From JBBRUG01 sp038247995 (GTDB taxonomy: Bacteria; Chloroflexota; Chloroflexia; Chloroflexales; Chloroflexaceae), in NCBI GenBank assembly GCA_038247995.1, contig JBBRUG010000314.1, forward strand, positions 1 through 7,005: 7,005 bases of DNA, in the 5' to 3' direction. The notes under the pieces are model-generated. The model saw only the letters and a program-made list of their open reading frames with translations, was not told the DNA's origin and did no database searches. A program made the position numbers and the translations under genes. Below, piece by piece: positions 5,613 to 7,005 of the stretch. Every line of letters starts with the position of its first letter. The stretch's first letter is position 1.

Positions 5613-5634
5613 GGGCGACCAGATTGGGTCGCCC
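5613..5634 (-). terminator. Hairpin downstream of the GAF-hydrolase gene
   Basis: GGGCGACC (5613-5620) and GGTCGCCC (5627-5634) pair perfectly around a 6-nt loop, 51 nt past the hydrolase stop on the - strand. There is no T-run on the exit side. It abuts the heptamer array and could instead be a dispersed palindromic repeat. Confidence 0.45.
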
Positions 5635-5685
5635 GTACGGGGTTGGTCTTTGGTCCATCGTCGAGTTGTCAGACTGCCGGACTGA

Positions 5686-7005
5686 TCACAGTTGGGCTTT
5701 GAGCAGTTTGAGCGGGGTGCTGACGAAGGAACGCACAAAGCGCCAGGTGAGTTCGGGGGTTTCAAATTGGGGCCAGTGGCCGGCCTTGGGGAGAATGCGC
5801 AGTTCGGCATTCGGCCATTCGTCGGCGACGGCGCTGGCATCGCGCAGGGGGACGGTATTGTCTTCCATGCCCCAGATCACGAGGGCGGGCATCATTAACA
5901 CGCCAAGTTTGCCTTGCAGATCATTTTCGCGCATTGCTGTAAAGCACTCGGCGCGCACCCGGCCCTGGCCGGGGCGGCGGGCGTCGGCGCGCAACCGTTC
6001 GTAGTCTTGCTGCGCGATCCCGCTGCGCTCGGCGAATGAAGCGGGCTTCATCAAGCGGTCGGTGGCGCTGAGCAGGTACGGCTCCAGGCTGGATACGATC
6101 CGGTTGATCAGCGGCACGCGCTCGATCATTGTGATCGGCGAGATGAAGGTATTGATCCAGAACGAAAGTTTGCCGCTGATCGTCGGGCAGAGCAATACGA
6201 GCCGTTCGACGACTTCAGGGTGGCGCAGGCCCATCGTTACGCCGATCATGCCGCCCATCGAGTGGCCGAGAATGACGGCAGGAAGCGCCGGGCTGAGTTG
6301 GCGCACCAGGCCGGCGAGGAGATCGGCATAAGCCGGGATCGATGCGCGCTCGGGTAATGCCGGCGAATCGCCGTAACCGGGCAGATCGACGGCAACGCAG
6401 TAGAAGCGTTCGCTGAGCAGCGGCAGCAGCGGCGAGAGCGCGTACCACGAGCTACTCCAGCCGTGGATCAGCAGCAACAGGCGCCGGCCCGGCGAACCCT
6501 GGACGTGGGCGTGGATGGACTGGCCATTCACCTCAAAGACCCGTTTCTCAGCCTGGTGCTGCTGCGGGCGAGTAACCTTAGCCGATGTAACGCCCTGTTC
6601 GCGGGCGCTGCGCAGGTCGCGGGCGCGTTCCTGCAACTGTGTGAAGTAGCTCGACGACGTGATCTCTTGCACTTCACGCTGCTTCTTCACCTGGTCGATC
6701 GCAATTTTCAGGTCGGCGATCTCCTGGCGCAACTCCTGTTCGCGGGCATACGCCGCCAATGCCGCCGCAGCCAGCGTGCCGAGCGATTGCAGCGTCTGCT
6801 CATCTTCGGCGTTGAACGCGACCACTTCGCCGGCGCTGTTCTGGGCATTGATCAGTTGCAGCACGCCGATCACGCGCCCGCTGCCGTCCGGCAGGGGGAT
6901 GTTCAGCAGCGAGGTTGAATGATACCCGGTACGAGCATCGAATTCACGGGTGCCCGAGAAGTCGTAGCCGTCGGCATCATAGGCGTTGGCGATGTTGATC
7001 ACCTG
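5686..7005 (-). CDS. GAF domain, helical linker and alpha/beta hydrolase fusion (5' end outside window)
   Basis: The frame is open to the window edge, so the N-terminus is missing; residues are counted from the Val codon at 7000-7002. Residues 1-82 are the C-terminal half of a GAF domain: INIANAYDADGYDFSG, RTGYHSTSLLNIPLPD, then GRVIGVLQLINA. Residues about 86-135 are a charged helical linker containing QVKKQREVQEITSSSYFTQL, which resembles the conserved helix that follows GAF domains in some cyanobacterial and Chloroflexota signalling proteins. Residues 155-438 are a complete alpha/beta hydrolase: oxyanion motif LIHGWSSSW (178-186), GYGDS (209-213), nucleophile elbow GHSMGG with Ser248, acid in WGMEDNTVP (Asp381) and His409 in KAGHWPQFE. 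The full catalytic triad suggests an active esterase, lipase or C-C hydrolase whose activity or assembly is set by the GAF domain. Substrate and ligand are unknown. It is not a second MenH by obvious motif, having GHSMGG rather than GYSxGGR. Confidence 0.88.
   Translation of the reverse strand, partial: QVINIANAYDADGYDFSGTREFDARTGYHSTSLLNIPLPDGSGRVIGVLQLINAQNSAGEVVAFNAEDEQTLQSLGTLAAAALAAYAREQELRQEIADLKIAIDQVKKQREVQEITSSSYFTQLQERARDLRSAREQGVTSAKVTRPQQHQAEKRVFEVNGQSIHAHVQGSPGRRLLLLIHGWSSSWYALSPLLPLLSERFYCVAVDLPGYGDSPALPERASIPAYADLLAGLVRQLSPALPAVILGHSMGGMIGVTMGLRHPEVVERLVLLCPTISGKLSFWINTFISPITMIERVPLINRIVSSLEPYLLSATDRLMKPASFAERSGIAQQDYERLRADARRPGQGRVRAECFTAMRENDLQGKLGVLMMPALVIWGMEDNTVPLRDASAVADEWPNAELRILPKAGHWPQFETPELTWRFVRSFVSTPLKLLKAQL

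Noticed and set aside
5201..6004. 267-codon + strand frame
   Set aside because: It runs antisense through the small membrane gene, the heptamer array and the hydrolase 3' end. Its residues are low-complexity and no motif is seen.

Overview
The window is high-GC bacterial chromosome carrying most of a menaquinone (vitamin K2) biosynthesis operon on the + strand, followed by a short decayed stretch and two - strand genes. The organism makes menaquinone. Dense heptamer and octamer tandem arrays next to an ordinary men operon, plus a GAF-linker-hydrolase protein, suggest a filamentous Chloroflexota member (Roseiflexus/Chloroflexus/Herpetosiphon-like). That placement is inference from style, because no rRNA or other marker is present.

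Region 1 (1-4785, + strand): menD (3' part only), menH, menB, menA and menE in that order. menD/menH overlap by 1 nt (TAATG) and menA/menE by 8 nt, so the genes look cotranscribed and translationally coupled. MenD makes SEPHCHC from isochorismate and 2-oxoglutarate, and MenH removes pyruvate to give SHCHC. MenC, which is not in the window, dehydrates this to o-succinylbenzoate (OSB), MenE activates OSB to OSB-CoA, MenB cyclises it to DHNA-CoA, and MenA prenylates DHNA at the membrane. menF, menC, a DHNA-CoA thioesterase and the final methyltransferase must lie elsewhere. Two of the four junctions carry sequence structure: a hairpin before menB and a period-8 self-complementary array before menA. 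The most unusual object is inside menE. About 213 nt of mixed short tandem repeats interrupt the coding sequence in frame, just before the ATP-binding signature, and the ORF stays open.

Region 2 (4786-5247): no intact gene. It holds a GC-rich hairpin after menE, a + strand remnant of a GAF sensor domain and a perfect 16-bp inverted repeat.

Region 3 (5248-7005, - strand): a 64-residue protein with two predicted membrane helices, a gap with a GCAGGMR heptamer array and a second hairpin, and the 3' part of a gene for a GAF domain, helical linker and alpha/beta hydrolase fusion that runs off the window end. The men operon and these genes converge on region 2.

No tRNA, rRNA, CRISPR array, insertion sequence or phage gene was seen.
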